The notes under the pieces: generated by a model
What the model saw: the letters and a program-made list of their open reading frames with translations, nothing else
The model's database searches: none
What the model was told of the DNA's origin: nothing
Made by a program: the position numbers and the translations under genes
Shown here: in pieces, positions 7,791 to 15,300 of the stretch
How the letters are laid out: the number at the start of each line of letters is the position of its first letter
Position numbering within the stretch: position 1 is the stretch's first letter
Assembly (NCBI GenBank): GCA_004195635.1
Contig: PSPT01000003.1
Location: 1 to 38,145, forward strand
Length of the DNA stretch: 38,145 nt
Reading direction: 5' to 3'
Source: Methanobacteriota archaeon
GTDB lineage: Archaea; Thermoplasmatota; Poseidoniia; Poseidoniales; Poseidoniaceae

Positions 7791-8744
7791 ATGACCAACC
7801 TACTTGCAATTGATGATGTAGCCGAAGATTTACAGGATATTTTGCAATGGGCGATTGCCTTTAAAAATGATACAGATATTGCTTTTGATTTCACTCCTCT
7901 TGACCGTATGAGCATTGGTTGCATTTTTGAAAAACCAAGCACAAGAACAAGAGTTTCATTTGAAGTTGGCATCAATAAATTGGGAGGACAGGCTTTGGTA
8001 TTAGTGAAAGGCGACATCCAAATTGGTAAGTCCGAAACCGTTGGAGACACGGCACAAGTTTTATCGCGATTTTTGGATGGACTAACTTACCGATGCTTCG
8101 ATCACGCAGATGTTGTCGAATTGGCAGAGAAGGCAACTGTTCCGGTGATAAATGCGCTTTCTGATATGCATCATCCGTGTCAAGCAGCGGCTGATTTGAT
8201 GACTGTTATCGAAAACTCAAATGATTTAAAGGGCGCAAAAATGGCCTATGTTGGCGATGGAAATAACGTACTGCACGACCTCATGCTCGCTTGCGCGATT
8301 CTTGGAATGGACTGTACTTGGGCTACACCAAAGGGGTATGAGCCAGACGAGGAGGTAGTTTCAAGAGCGCAGAAATTTGCCGATGAGACTGGTTGCACAT
8401 TAACTGCAACAACAGACCCCGTTGAAGCTGTTACTGGCGCACACTACATTTACACAGATGTATTCATTTCAATGGGTGAAGAACATCTTACGGATAAGGC
8501 TGATGATTTCGCTGGATTCCAAGTGAATCTCGAACTCCTAAAAAATGCTGATGCGAATTGGAAGTTTTTGCATTGCCTCCCTGCTCATCGCGGCGATGAA
8601 GTCACCGATGGAGTAATGGATCACGAACAGTCAATTGTATTTGATCAAGCCGAAAATCGGATGTGGGCACAGATGTCATTATTAACTTACTTAGTTGATA
8701 GAGCCGGTTGGGAAGCATATGCTGATATGATGGGTTTGTTCTAA
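7791..8744 (+). CDS. argF: Ornithine carbamoyltransferase
   Basis: Condenses ornithine with carbamoyl phosphate to give citrulline in arginine biosynthesis; cytoplasmic. It has the carbamoyl-phosphate loop STRTR at residues 50-54, the MHHPCQAAADL segment, the ornithine-binding SMG motif in DVFISMGEE, and HCLP at residues 261-264. It is 317 residues from the ATG at 7791, which gives the family-typical N-terminus (MTNLLAIDDV) and is preceded by GGTGAG. An in-frame ATG at 7725 would add 22 basic residues not expected in the family, so I treat it as leader, although it cannot be excluded. It follows the GPN GTPase by about 170 bases. No other arginine gene is adjacent. Confidence 0.95.
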   Translation: MTNLLAIDDVAEDLQDILQWAIAFKNDTDIAFDFTPLDRMSIGCIFEKPSTRTRVSFEVGINKLGGQALVLVKGDIQIGKSETVGDTAQVLSRFLDGLTYRCFDHADVVELAEKATVPVINALSDMHHPCQAAADLMTVIENSNDLKGAKMAYVGDGNNVLHDLMLACAILGMDCTWATPKGYEPDEEVVSRAQKFADETGCTLTATTDPVEAVTGAHYIYTDVFISMGEEHLTDKADDFAGFQVNLELLKNADANWKFLHCLPAHRGDEVTDGVMDHEQSIVFDQAENRMWAQMSLLTYLVDRAGWEAYADMMGLF

Positions 8745-8777
8745 ATATCCTGAACAATGTTCTTCAAGAAGAACTTC

Positions 8778-9686
8778 TCAAGTCAATAATACACTGATTG
8801 CAAAGCCAAGTAAACCCGCCAACATTGCTAGACGCACTTGCTTCTGTGCCTTTCGGTCTTCACCTTTAGAGATAGGATTATTTAAGGTAACGAGAAGAAG
8901 AATTGCAGGTATCTGAATAATCAACAATTCAAGTCCAAATCCACCCCAGCCTAAGTAATATGGCAGGGCGGCAAAGACCATTGCCGCAAGGGCAATGGGG
9001 TAGGCAATCATTCTCGCTTTTCCTAGGCCAACTTGCATTGGTAAGGTATTGCGGCCGACATCTCCTTCTATATCCTGACAATCCTTGAGAATCTCTCTGG
9101 CCAAATTTGCCAAGGCAGCAGTTGCGGCGGCGGCAAGAACTAGAGGGGAATTGTACAGATCGGAAAGTGCACTGGCGCCGTAAAGAATTACCAAACCGAC
9201 CATTACTGAAATAGAAATATTACCCTTTAACCCCTGATTTTTAGTTGTAGGCCCAAGTTCATAGGTAATCATCAATATGCATGCAGCGAGCCAAATAGCC
9301 ATTGAGATTAGTGGGAGTGTTGATGATTGACGGTAAAATAATATACTGCAAAGAAGCATGCTGAAAAATGAAATAAATGTTGCTGCGGCAACAATCTTCT
9401 TTGCAGAATTAATTGAAACTTGTCCCGCAGGTAAAGGACGGTCCGGATGATTCACTTTATCGGTTTCAAAATCGACCAGATCATTCAAGATATTTCCTGC
9501 AGCCATGAATCCAGTGACTGAGAGCACATTCAAACAAACCATACCCGCATCGATTATTGACCATTGTTGCGGTTGAACAATATAGGCTCCAAGAACTACT
9601 GTCGGTAGCGCCATGGCAATATTTTTTGGCCGGACGAGTTTAAGACTGTGTCCAAGTGCCATTAATTGTACTTGGCGAGCCGTCAC
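8778..9686 (-). CDS. UbiA-family prenyltransferase, probable digeranylgeranylglyceryl phosphate synthase
   Basis: Membrane prenyltransferase with the first Asp-rich motif NDLVDFETD (residues about 68-76) and a second motif, DCQDIEGD, near residue 200. About eight or nine hydrophobic segments span the protein. The surrounding pattern (NHPDRPLPAGQVS, then RNTLPMQVGLGKA) is typical of archaeal (S)-2,3-di-O-geranylgeranylglyceryl phosphate synthase. That enzyme adds the second geranylgeranyl ether chain in membrane lipid synthesis. A role in quinone synthesis is the main alternative. The first in-frame start is GTG at 9686; an ATG at 9662 is an alternative, and neither has a clear Shine-Dalgarno sequence. 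302 residues is normal. It lies upstream of nothing obviously lipid-related, but a PlsC homologue is about 14 kb away. Confidence 0.88.
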   Translation of the reverse strand: MTARQVQLMALGHSLKLVRPKNIAMALPTVVLGAYIVQPQQWSIIDAGMVCLNVLSVTGFMAAGNILNDLVDFETDKVNHPDRPLPAGQVSINSAKKIVAAATFISFFSMLLCSILFYRQSSTLPLISMAIWLAACILMITYELGPTTKNQGLKGNISISVMVGLVILYGASALSDLYNSPLVLAAAATAALANLAREILKDCQDIEGDVGRNTLPMQVGLGKARMIAYPIALAAMVFAALPYYLGWGGFGLELLIIQIPAILLLVTLNNPISKGEDRKAQKQVRLAMLAGLLGFAISVLLT

Positions 9687-9722
9687 TCTTTGAGAGTTGG
9701 GTTTGAATTGTAGTGATTTGTG

Positions 9723-9962
9723 CTAACAAGCAGCTAATTGCCAGACACATACTCTTGTGCGTATGCCGTCACCGAAGCGCGAATTATCAAATCCAGATTT
9801 TTTAAAACGGACATCTCTTGCGAGAATATTGCCCAACTGGCTCATAGTCGCCCCCCAACGAAATCGATTGTTGATGTGCTCATAAATTTGGGCGGTATTG
9901 GCTTCACCTTGTTCATCTAAATATTCATGTACTGCTAATCTCAATCTCTTTGTTCTGCTCAT
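9723..9962 (-). CDS. Small winged-helix-like protein, 79 aa
   Basis: A basic 79-residue protein. Its pattern of short helices (TKRLRLAVHEYLDEQG, ANTAQIYEHINN, TMSQLGNILARD) and a C-terminal beta segment resembles a winged helix DNA-binding fold. I know no named family. The ATG at 9962 has a good Shine-Dalgarno sequence (GGAGG, seven bases upstream) and overlaps the stop of the preceding gene by ATGA. A longer reading from 10013 would overlap that gene for 50 bases and is less likely. It could be a transcriptional regulator or an RNA-binding protein; target unknown. Confidence 0.75.
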   Translation of the reverse strand: MSRTKRLRLAVHEYLDEQGEANTAQIYEHINNRFRWGATMSQLGNILARDVRFKKSGFDNSRFGDGIRTRVCVWQLAAC

Positions 9963-10252
9963 AATCCACCCTCCGATTTTATTTTGCGCGCCTTTTGACT
10001 TAGGCGGGCCCAAGTTACGCTACGGGGAATATCTTCTTGTGGAATAGTCTGACCCGGCCAGTGCCAGGCCTGCCAGCAATCATCTCGATGGGATGGGAGA
10101 CGACCGCTGGCATGACCAAGGCTTGTATGGATACGAAGTGACCAGGTAGGTCGCTCCGTTCGGTTTTCTTGAGTGGCTTGCATTTGCGAAAAAGATACTC
10201 CTTCAAGTTCGCAATCCCTAGGGGGCTTCTCTGGTGGGTCTGTGGGGTCCAT
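9959..10252 (-). CDS. Small hypothetical protein, 97 aa
   Basis: Unrecognised, hydrophilic, Trp/Arg/His-rich protein with no signal peptide or membrane segment. The N-terminus is Pro-rich (DPTDPPEKPPRDCE). The central part (RPTWSLRIHTSLGHASGRLP and DDCWQAWHWPGQT) has many conserved-looking aromatic residues. The best argument that it is a gene is its stop codon, which overlaps the start of the winged-helix gene as ATGA, the arrangement of translational coupling. The ATG at 10252 is preceded by AAGGATTG, a weak Shine-Dalgarno sequence. It may act with the small winged-helix protein; this is inferred from coupling alone. Confidence 0.6.
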   Translation of the reverse strand: MDPTDPPEKPPRDCELEGVSFSQMQATQENRTERPTWSLRIHTSLGHASGRLPSHRDDCWQAWHWPGQTIPQEDIPRSVTWARLSQKARKIKSEGGL

Positions 10253-10472
10253 CAATCCTTACTCTAATGCATGGGTACTTGAATGGAGGTTGATAGAGAG
10301 GTAAGTGAAAGTGAAAGTGAAATATTGTTGCAAGGTTGCGTTTACACTTTCAGTTTTTTCTGAAAGTGAATATTTGCCGAGACGATCTCTATTGATGTCA
10401 GCGCTGAATTATCTGTCCAATTATTGTACACTCAATAATGTGAATGTGACTGGCAATTCTTCTGCGTCAAGC

Positions 10473-10485
10473 ATAAAGAGTAAAT
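10473..10485 (+). promoter_or_regulatory. Candidate TATA element for the tRNA-Glu gene
   Basis: ATAAAGAGTAAAT ends about 27 bases before the first base of the tRNA, the expected distance for an archaeal TATA box. The rest of the 259-base stretch 10253-10511 shows no convincing gene. Confidence 0.35.
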
Positions 10486-10511
10486 GCCTGTCGCTGGGTA
10501 CTGACAACCCT

Positions 10512-10587
10512 GCTCGCGTAGTGTAGCGGTCCATCATGAAGGCCTCTCGAGCCTTCGACTCGGGTTCAAATCCCGGCGCGAGCACCA
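10512..10587 (+). tRNA. tRNA-Glu (anticodon CTC), CCA encoded
   Basis: A cloverleaf can be drawn by hand. The acceptor GCTCGCG pairs with CGCGAGC. The D arm contains AGCGGT. The anticodon stem AAGGC/GCCTT encloses the loop CTCTCGA, giving anticodon CTC, which reads GAG. The T arm CGGG-TTCAAAT-CCCG follows. Discriminator A and CCA are encoded in the DNA (10584-10587). The five-base stem with a seven-base anticodon loop and the standard T loop indicate a functional gene without an intron. It stands alone between two minus-strand genes. Confidence 0.93.
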
Positions 10588-10726
10588 CAATCTATAGATT
10601 ATTTATTATCTAACTGTCATCGGGAATTCAAGTCTTCAAGTGTCAACTTTGCAAAATATCACAGAAGAGACTGCATCTGAGATGATGCTAAATTTAGTAC
10701 TCAATAAACAACCAATTTCATGGAGG

Positions 10727-13333
10727 TTAATGAGAAAAAGAATTATCTTTTTCAGCGCCATTCCCATTCCCATTTGAATCATTCGAAACAACAGTTAATA
10801 CAAGTAAAATAGGCAGGAATATTACCGCCAATAGCAAGGAAAATACAACAGTCAACGCGGTGACTAGGCCGAAGTCTTGCACCAACGGCATAGGCGACAT
10901 TAGGAGAACTAGGAATCCACAAACAGTCGTTCCAGCTGAAAGCATCAAGGCAACACCTGTCGTTGAAATAACAACTTGAAGCGCCTCCCACGGTTTGTCC
11001 GGATTCAATTGTAATTCGGTCTCAAAGCGGCGCCAAATATGTATTGAATAATCAATTCCAATACCAATTGTTAAGGCAGTAACCATTACTGTCAATACAT
11101 TCCATTCAAGTCCAAACAGAACCATTGAGCCGACGACCCATAAAGAAGCAACTGCTACGGGAAGAAGAACCAGCATTGCAGGAACTACCTTACGAGTTAG
11201 AACTAGCAACACAAAGAAGGAAACAACGAGTGAAATCACCGTCGATTCGACCTGTGAAGTTGTCAAACCCTCAAGTACAATTTGAAGTTTCACCAAATCT
11301 CCCCCAAGATGAACAATGGCGTGCTGCGATAGTCCCTCGCGCAAAGTACCTGGTGAATCTGTAGAACCCAATTGTGTTTCAAATGATTCCAATATCGCTG
11401 AGGAATCCGCAGAAGTTGCTGCAATGACACGAACCTCCATTCGCATGTGAACTATTTGCTCATTATCTAAGTGAACTACACTGCTAACGCGCTGCGACCA
11501 TGTCTTTCCACTAAGTGGGTCAGCAACAGAAGAATTTTGTGAGAGATTACTGAATGCACCGGCAAGGTCCATTTCTACTGATGAATCAATTTCAACCAAC
11601 TCATCATTTCTAATTTCCAAATTGTGATTTTCCCCCCATACTGAATCGCGTAAAACCGCATCCCGTAAGACAACAAAAGGCCCTTCATAAGATGGGTTTC
11701 CATCCTCCCACCCAACAACTCCATTGGTGTGCCCGAGACGATCGTCTAATCGATTTAATTGGTCGAGTAATTCAACGTCATCGGCGATAACTTCCTTTCC
11801 GTTGACTGGCTCAAAGAGAATATATACTAATTTCCATGAGGCTGCATCATATGAATCGTTGAGTTCACTTCGAACCTGCATAATAGGCATTTCATCATCC
11901 AAGAAATCGCTGAGGTCAAATTCGGTTTCAAGGTTTGACGCACCTATTACTGAGGCCCCACAAATTAACACCGCCACGACAATAACTAGCGCTTGTTGAC
12001 GCCTTTGGAAATTCACTAGTGCTGCTGAAAGACGCGGTAATTGTAGTAATGAAGCATGCCCCGGATCTCGTTCTTTACGATCCAACACCACATGTAGGCA
12101 CCCGACGACAACAGTTGAACAGAGGAATGCTGAAACCACTCCAAATGCCAAGCCGAAGCCAAAAATACGTATTGGCGGCAGAGGTGAAAAAACATTTGCA
12201 AGGAATGCGGCGACAGTTGTAATTACTGCAAATGATAACGCCGCTGCTAGACGGTCTAGCGAAGATAACCAGGCCTGTGCTGGATCCATCCCCTCGCTTC
12301 TAAAAGTCTCATAGCGCCGCTGGAGGTGTATTGAATAATCAATTCCTAAGCCCAGTACAAGAGGGGCTATTGCAACTTCAAGAGCGGTGAATTGAACTCC
12401 AAATCCAGCCAAAGTTCCGTAAGTCCAAATCAACGCTAATAAGAGCCCTGTCAGGGGAAACAGGACGCCACGTATTGTTTTAAAAGCAAGGGCAAGTATT
12501 GCGACGACTACGCCAACAGCAATTAGAATTAATATGGCGAGGTTGTCAAAGGTCCCTTGGTCAATATCATGACTTACTAAGTCAAGGCTGGCAACTGAGT
12601 AAGTTAATTCCGTAGAATCAGAATATTTCAGAAACTCCTCGCGTAATAATGCCGATTTTATTTGGCGCTCGTTATCGGGAAGACCCGGATCTACCTCAAT
12701 CACCCATAGAGTTGAGGAGGCAGATGGGGTAGGGTCAACTGGATAATCATCCAACCAATCGCAAGTTTGCGAAAGGTCAAGGTCTTTATTCAGCATGGTA
12801 GAACTAACAAATGAAGCCGCAGAATCTAACTGCCCATCACGGTCTGAGGTGCACGAAATATCATCATCCAAAACTAATTCAAGTAAATCTCCCCAATTAT
12901 TTACATCCGCCAAGGAAGTATGATTAGCTTCTTCATCAAGCGCTAATTGAATCATTCCTGGTGCAGAAATGTTAGAAATAATAAATCCTTGATTTTTTTG
13001 AGCCCATTGATTTATACTTATCAGATGTAGTGACTGCTCCTTAATATTATTAAGTTCCAAAACATTAGAGCCGTCGTCCATTTCAACATGGATGAAAATA
13101 GGTCGCGATTCAGAATCAAAATGTTGTGAGATTCTCTCCTCAGCAATTACGGCATCGGAATCTGGCGCAAAATCAGATAACTGAGTGTGAAATTCAGGAA
13201 GGTTTGGAAATAGTTGCAAAAGCAGTAACAAGGTGATAATTGCTGAGACGGCGAGTATGGGTTTTGCTGATTTTTTAAACCCGTTAACGAGGCCATCAAC
13301 TCGCTGCGCGTCCGCACCCATGAACTGCCCCAA
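10727..13333 (-). CDS. RND/MMPL-family exporter (COG1033-like)
   Basis: 868 residues with the duplicated RND topology. One N-terminal membrane helix (about residues 27-45) is followed by a large extracytoplasmic loop (to about 235) and five clustered helices. The second half repeats this pattern. Each half has a GxGIDYSIH motif on its fourth helix (GLGIDYSIHLQRR and GIGIDYSIHIWRR), as in MMPL/SSD-type transporters. These use ion gradients to export lipids, hydrophobic compounds or other small molecules; the substrate here is unknown. The C-terminus is a short Asn/Gly tail. ATGs at 13333 and 13321 are both possible starts. It is divergent from rpoL. A second transporter of the same broad family lies at 35761. 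Confidence 0.9.
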   Translation of the reverse strand: MGQFMGADAQRVDGLVNGFKKSAKPILAVSAIITLLLLLQLFPNLPEFHTQLSDFAPDSDAVIAEERISQHFDSESRPIFIHVEMDDGSNVLELNNIKEQSLHLISINQWAQKNQGFIISNISAPGMIQLALDEEANHTSLADVNNWGDLLELVLDDDISCTSDRDGQLDSAASFVSSTMLNKDLDLSQTCDWLDDYPVDPTPSASSTLWVIEVDPGLPDNERQIKSALLREEFLKYSDSTELTYSVASLDLVSHDIDQGTFDNLAILILIAVGVVVAILALAFKTIRGVLFPLTGLLLALIWTYGTLAGFGVQFTALEVAIAPLVLGLGIDYSIHLQRRYETFRSEGMDPAQAWLSSLDRLAAALSFAVITTVAAFLANVFSPLPPIRIFGFGLAFGVVSAFLCSTVVVGCLHVVLDRKERDPGHASLLQLPRLSAALVNFQRRQQALVIVVAVLICGASVIGASNLETEFDLSDFLDDEMPIMQVRSELNDSYDAASWKLVYILFEPVNGKEVIADDVELLDQLNRLDDRLGHTNGVVGWEDGNPSYEGPFVVLRDAVLRDSVWGENHNLEIRNDELVEIDSSVEMDLAGAFSNLSQNSSVADPLSGKTWSQRVSSVVHLDNEQIVHMRMEVRVIAATSADSSAILESFETQLGSTDSPGTLREGLSQHAIVHLGGDLVKLQIVLEGLTTSQVESTVISLVVSFFVLLVLTRKVVPAMLVLLPVAVASLWVVGSMVLFGLEWNVLTVMVTALTIGIGIDYSIHIWRRFETELQLNPDKPWEALQVVISTTGVALMLSAGTTVCGFLVLLMSPMPLVQDFGLVTALTVVFSLLLAVIFLPILLVLTVVSNDSNGNGNGAEKDNSFSH

Positions 13334-13434
13334 ACGCCAATAGTTCTTGACAATATAGGCGTGATTATCTGTAAACTATGCATTAACCTATAGTAGAGTG
13401 AGATTTGCAAAGGCTTCCTATGCGATTTTGGTCC

Positions 13435-13443
13435 AATAAATAA
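13435..13443 (+). promoter_or_regulatory. Candidate TATA box for rpoL-truD
   Basis: AATAAATAA lies about 60 bases upstream of the likely rpoL start, in the divergent interval with the RND exporter. It is consistent with an archaeal promoter giving a leader of roughly 35 bases. Visual evidence only. Confidence 0.35.
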
Positions 13444-13502
13444 CCTAGTAATGTCCCGACGTAGAAAAAGGAAATAGAGCAAGGTTCTTGAAGGAGGCGC
13501 AG

Positions 13503-13778
13503 GTGGGCGGCTTGATTGTTATGCCGATTATTGTCCTCCTACGCGAGAAAAACGAGTTGCGACTTCGATTCATTGGAGAGAACCATACCTCTTTGCAAAT
13601 CTTCCGTCAACGCTTAAATGCACACAAGTCTGTTGATTTTGCAAACTTCATCCCCGGTCACCCACTTCTTGAAGACCCCGAATTTTACATACGTACAACC
13701 GGTAAGGCCAATCCTGAAAAGTTGTTGAAGGAACTTTGTGCTGATTTGCAAAGCGAATTCACTAGTCTCGCGGTTTAA
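13503..13778 (+). CDS. rpoL: DNA-directed RNA polymerase subunit L (Rpb11-like)
   Basis: Archaeal Rpb11/RpoL, which pairs with subunit D to form the alpha-like assembly platform of RNA polymerase. The family signature is visible: EKNELRLRFIGENHTSL, then a short helix, then HPLLEDPEFYIRTTGKANPEKLLKEL. The length of about 91 residues is typical. Start choice is uncertain. GTG at 13503 has a strong GGAGG (13493-13497) at ideal spacing. ATG at 13521 would give an N-terminus closer to the family consensus (MPIIVLLREKNEL). A TTG at 13488 is less likely. The stop is only 10 bases before truD, which suggests an operon. Confidence 0.92.
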   Translation: MGGLIVMPIIVLLREKNELRLRFIGENHTSLQIFRQRLNAHKSVDFANFIPGHPLLEDPEFYIRTTGKANPEKLLKELCADLQSEFTSLAV

Positions 13779-13788
13779 GGTGAGTTAA

Positions 13789-15192
13789 TTGTCAATATCT
13801 CCTGCGGAGATAGCGGAAGCAATAGGCTTGACCGGCTATGCAGTAAATGGTGCTGGAATCGGCGGAATGCTGAAAACTAGAGTTGCAGATTTTCGTGTTG
13901 AAGAGGAAATAAAGAAAATCAGCATGGATCCAAAGGGTCGTTTTACAATCGCCCAAATAACTTTGACTAATTGGGAAACTAATCGCTTCATTAACCGCTT
14001 AGCAAAGACACTGAAGATGTCAAGAGATCGTATCTGGTTTGCTGGGACAAAGGATAAGCGCGCTATAACAAAACAATTATTTGTTATTGATTCAAAATTA
14101 CAGAAGGTGCAAAATGTTGAGATACCTGATGCTGAAATTGAAATCCTCGGCCGAAGCCATCAAAAACTCAATTTCGGCAGCCACAGAGGTAATAAATTTA
14201 CCATTGTCTTAAGAGGATGTGCAAATGAAGACGGCACCCCTATGTCAGAGGAAGACGCTTTAGCAGAAGTTGAATCGATAAAGGTGCGAATGGATGAATT
14301 GATCGGCAAGGGTAGATTTCCAAATTGGATAGGGCCTCAACGATTTGGCGCAAATAGACCAGTTACCGCAGCCGTCGGAAGATGTGTCGTTGAAGGTCGT
14401 TGGAAGGACGCTGTTGAAACATACATTGGCATGGAAGGATTAGGCGAAAGTGAAGAAGCGGATAGATTTAGGGAATTCTATAGGAAAGGCGGTAGCCCGC
14501 AAGATGCACTAGAGATTTGCCCTAGGCACCTCGGCTATGAGGGAAGTATGTTGAAGAATTTAATCAACCGGCCTGACGACTGGGTTGGGGCATTTAAGGC
14601 GCTACCGAGGAATTTGCAGTTAATGACAGTTCATGCAATACAGTCAGAGGCTTTCAACAGATACCTCTACCTACGATTCAAAAATAATCTGCCTCTACGC
14701 ACCCCCATTATTGGTGATTATGTAGCCCCCTTGGATGAAACTAACTCGCTTGAAATAGACCGAAGTATCGTTGTAAATGAATTGACTTTGCCGCGAGTTT
14801 CTCGCAACTGCGAGAAGGGACGCTTGGCGGTTACCGGCTTCTTGCCCGGCGCAAATACTGTCATTGCAGACGGACCAAGCGGCGAATTGGAAAAAGAAAT
14901 CCTAAAGCAAATGAATTTGCACGATCTTGATTGGCAAGTGGAGAAAATACGACGTCTTACGAGCAAGGGTAATAGAAGGGCATTACTGTCGCATTATTCT
15001 GATTTCCTCATTGAAACTGTCCCAAAAGTTGTTGATGAATCTCTCTCAATGCGCTGGCAAGAGGGGCCGCAAGAAGGTGACAGGTGGCATCCAGAGGGTG
15101 CTTGCATTAGATTCAGATTCCTTTTGCCGCCTGGCGCATATGCCACTACTTTCATCAGGGAATTTATTCGTGGACCAGTTCACCATCTCTAA
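13789..15192 (+). CDS. truD: tRNA pseudouridine(13) synthase TruD
   Basis: TruD-family pseudouridine synthase, acting mainly on position 13 of tRNAs. The catalytic motif FAGTKDKRAITKQ (around residues 84-96) contains the nucleophilic Asp. The N-terminal DFRVEE segment, the NWIGPQRFGANRPVT motif and the C-terminal LPPGAYATTFIREF are all family signatures. 467 residues is within the archaeal range and includes the TRUD insertion domain. It starts with TTG at 13789, with GGTGA six bases upstream, in the gap after rpoL. The pairing with rpoL suggests co-expression with transcription and translation genes. Confidence 0.95.
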   Translation: MSISPAEIAEAIGLTGYAVNGAGIGGMLKTRVADFRVEEEIKKISMDPKGRFTIAQITLTNWETNRFINRLAKTLKMSRDRIWFAGTKDKRAITKQLFVIDSKLQKVQNVEIPDAEIEILGRSHQKLNFGSHRGNKFTIVLRGCANEDGTPMSEEDALAEVESIKVRMDELIGKGRFPNWIGPQRFGANRPVTAAVGRCVVEGRWKDAVETYIGMEGLGESEEADRFREFYRKGGSPQDALEICPRHLGYEGSMLKNLINRPDDWVGAFKALPRNLQLMTVHAIQSEAFNRYLYLRFKNNLPLRTPIIGDYVAPLDETNSLEIDRSIVVNELTLPRVSRNCEKGRLAVTGFLPGANTVIADGPSGELEKEILKQMNLHDLDWQVEKIRRLTSKGNRRALLSHYSDFLIETVPKVVDESLSMRWQEGPQEGDRWHPEGACIRFRFLLPPGAYATTFIREFIRGPVHHL

Positions 15193-15300
15193 TGGCAGTG
15201 GTCTAATACTAACGCCTTTTTGTTTTTCACTAGTATGGACTCGCCAATCCAACCCACGTTATTATTCACAGCGCTTTGATTTTGGATTTGCTACTGAGGA

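Noticed and set aside
10305-10526. 73-codon plus-strand frame before the tRNA
   Set aside because: It runs into the tRNA-Glu gene and has no family or ribosome-binding site.
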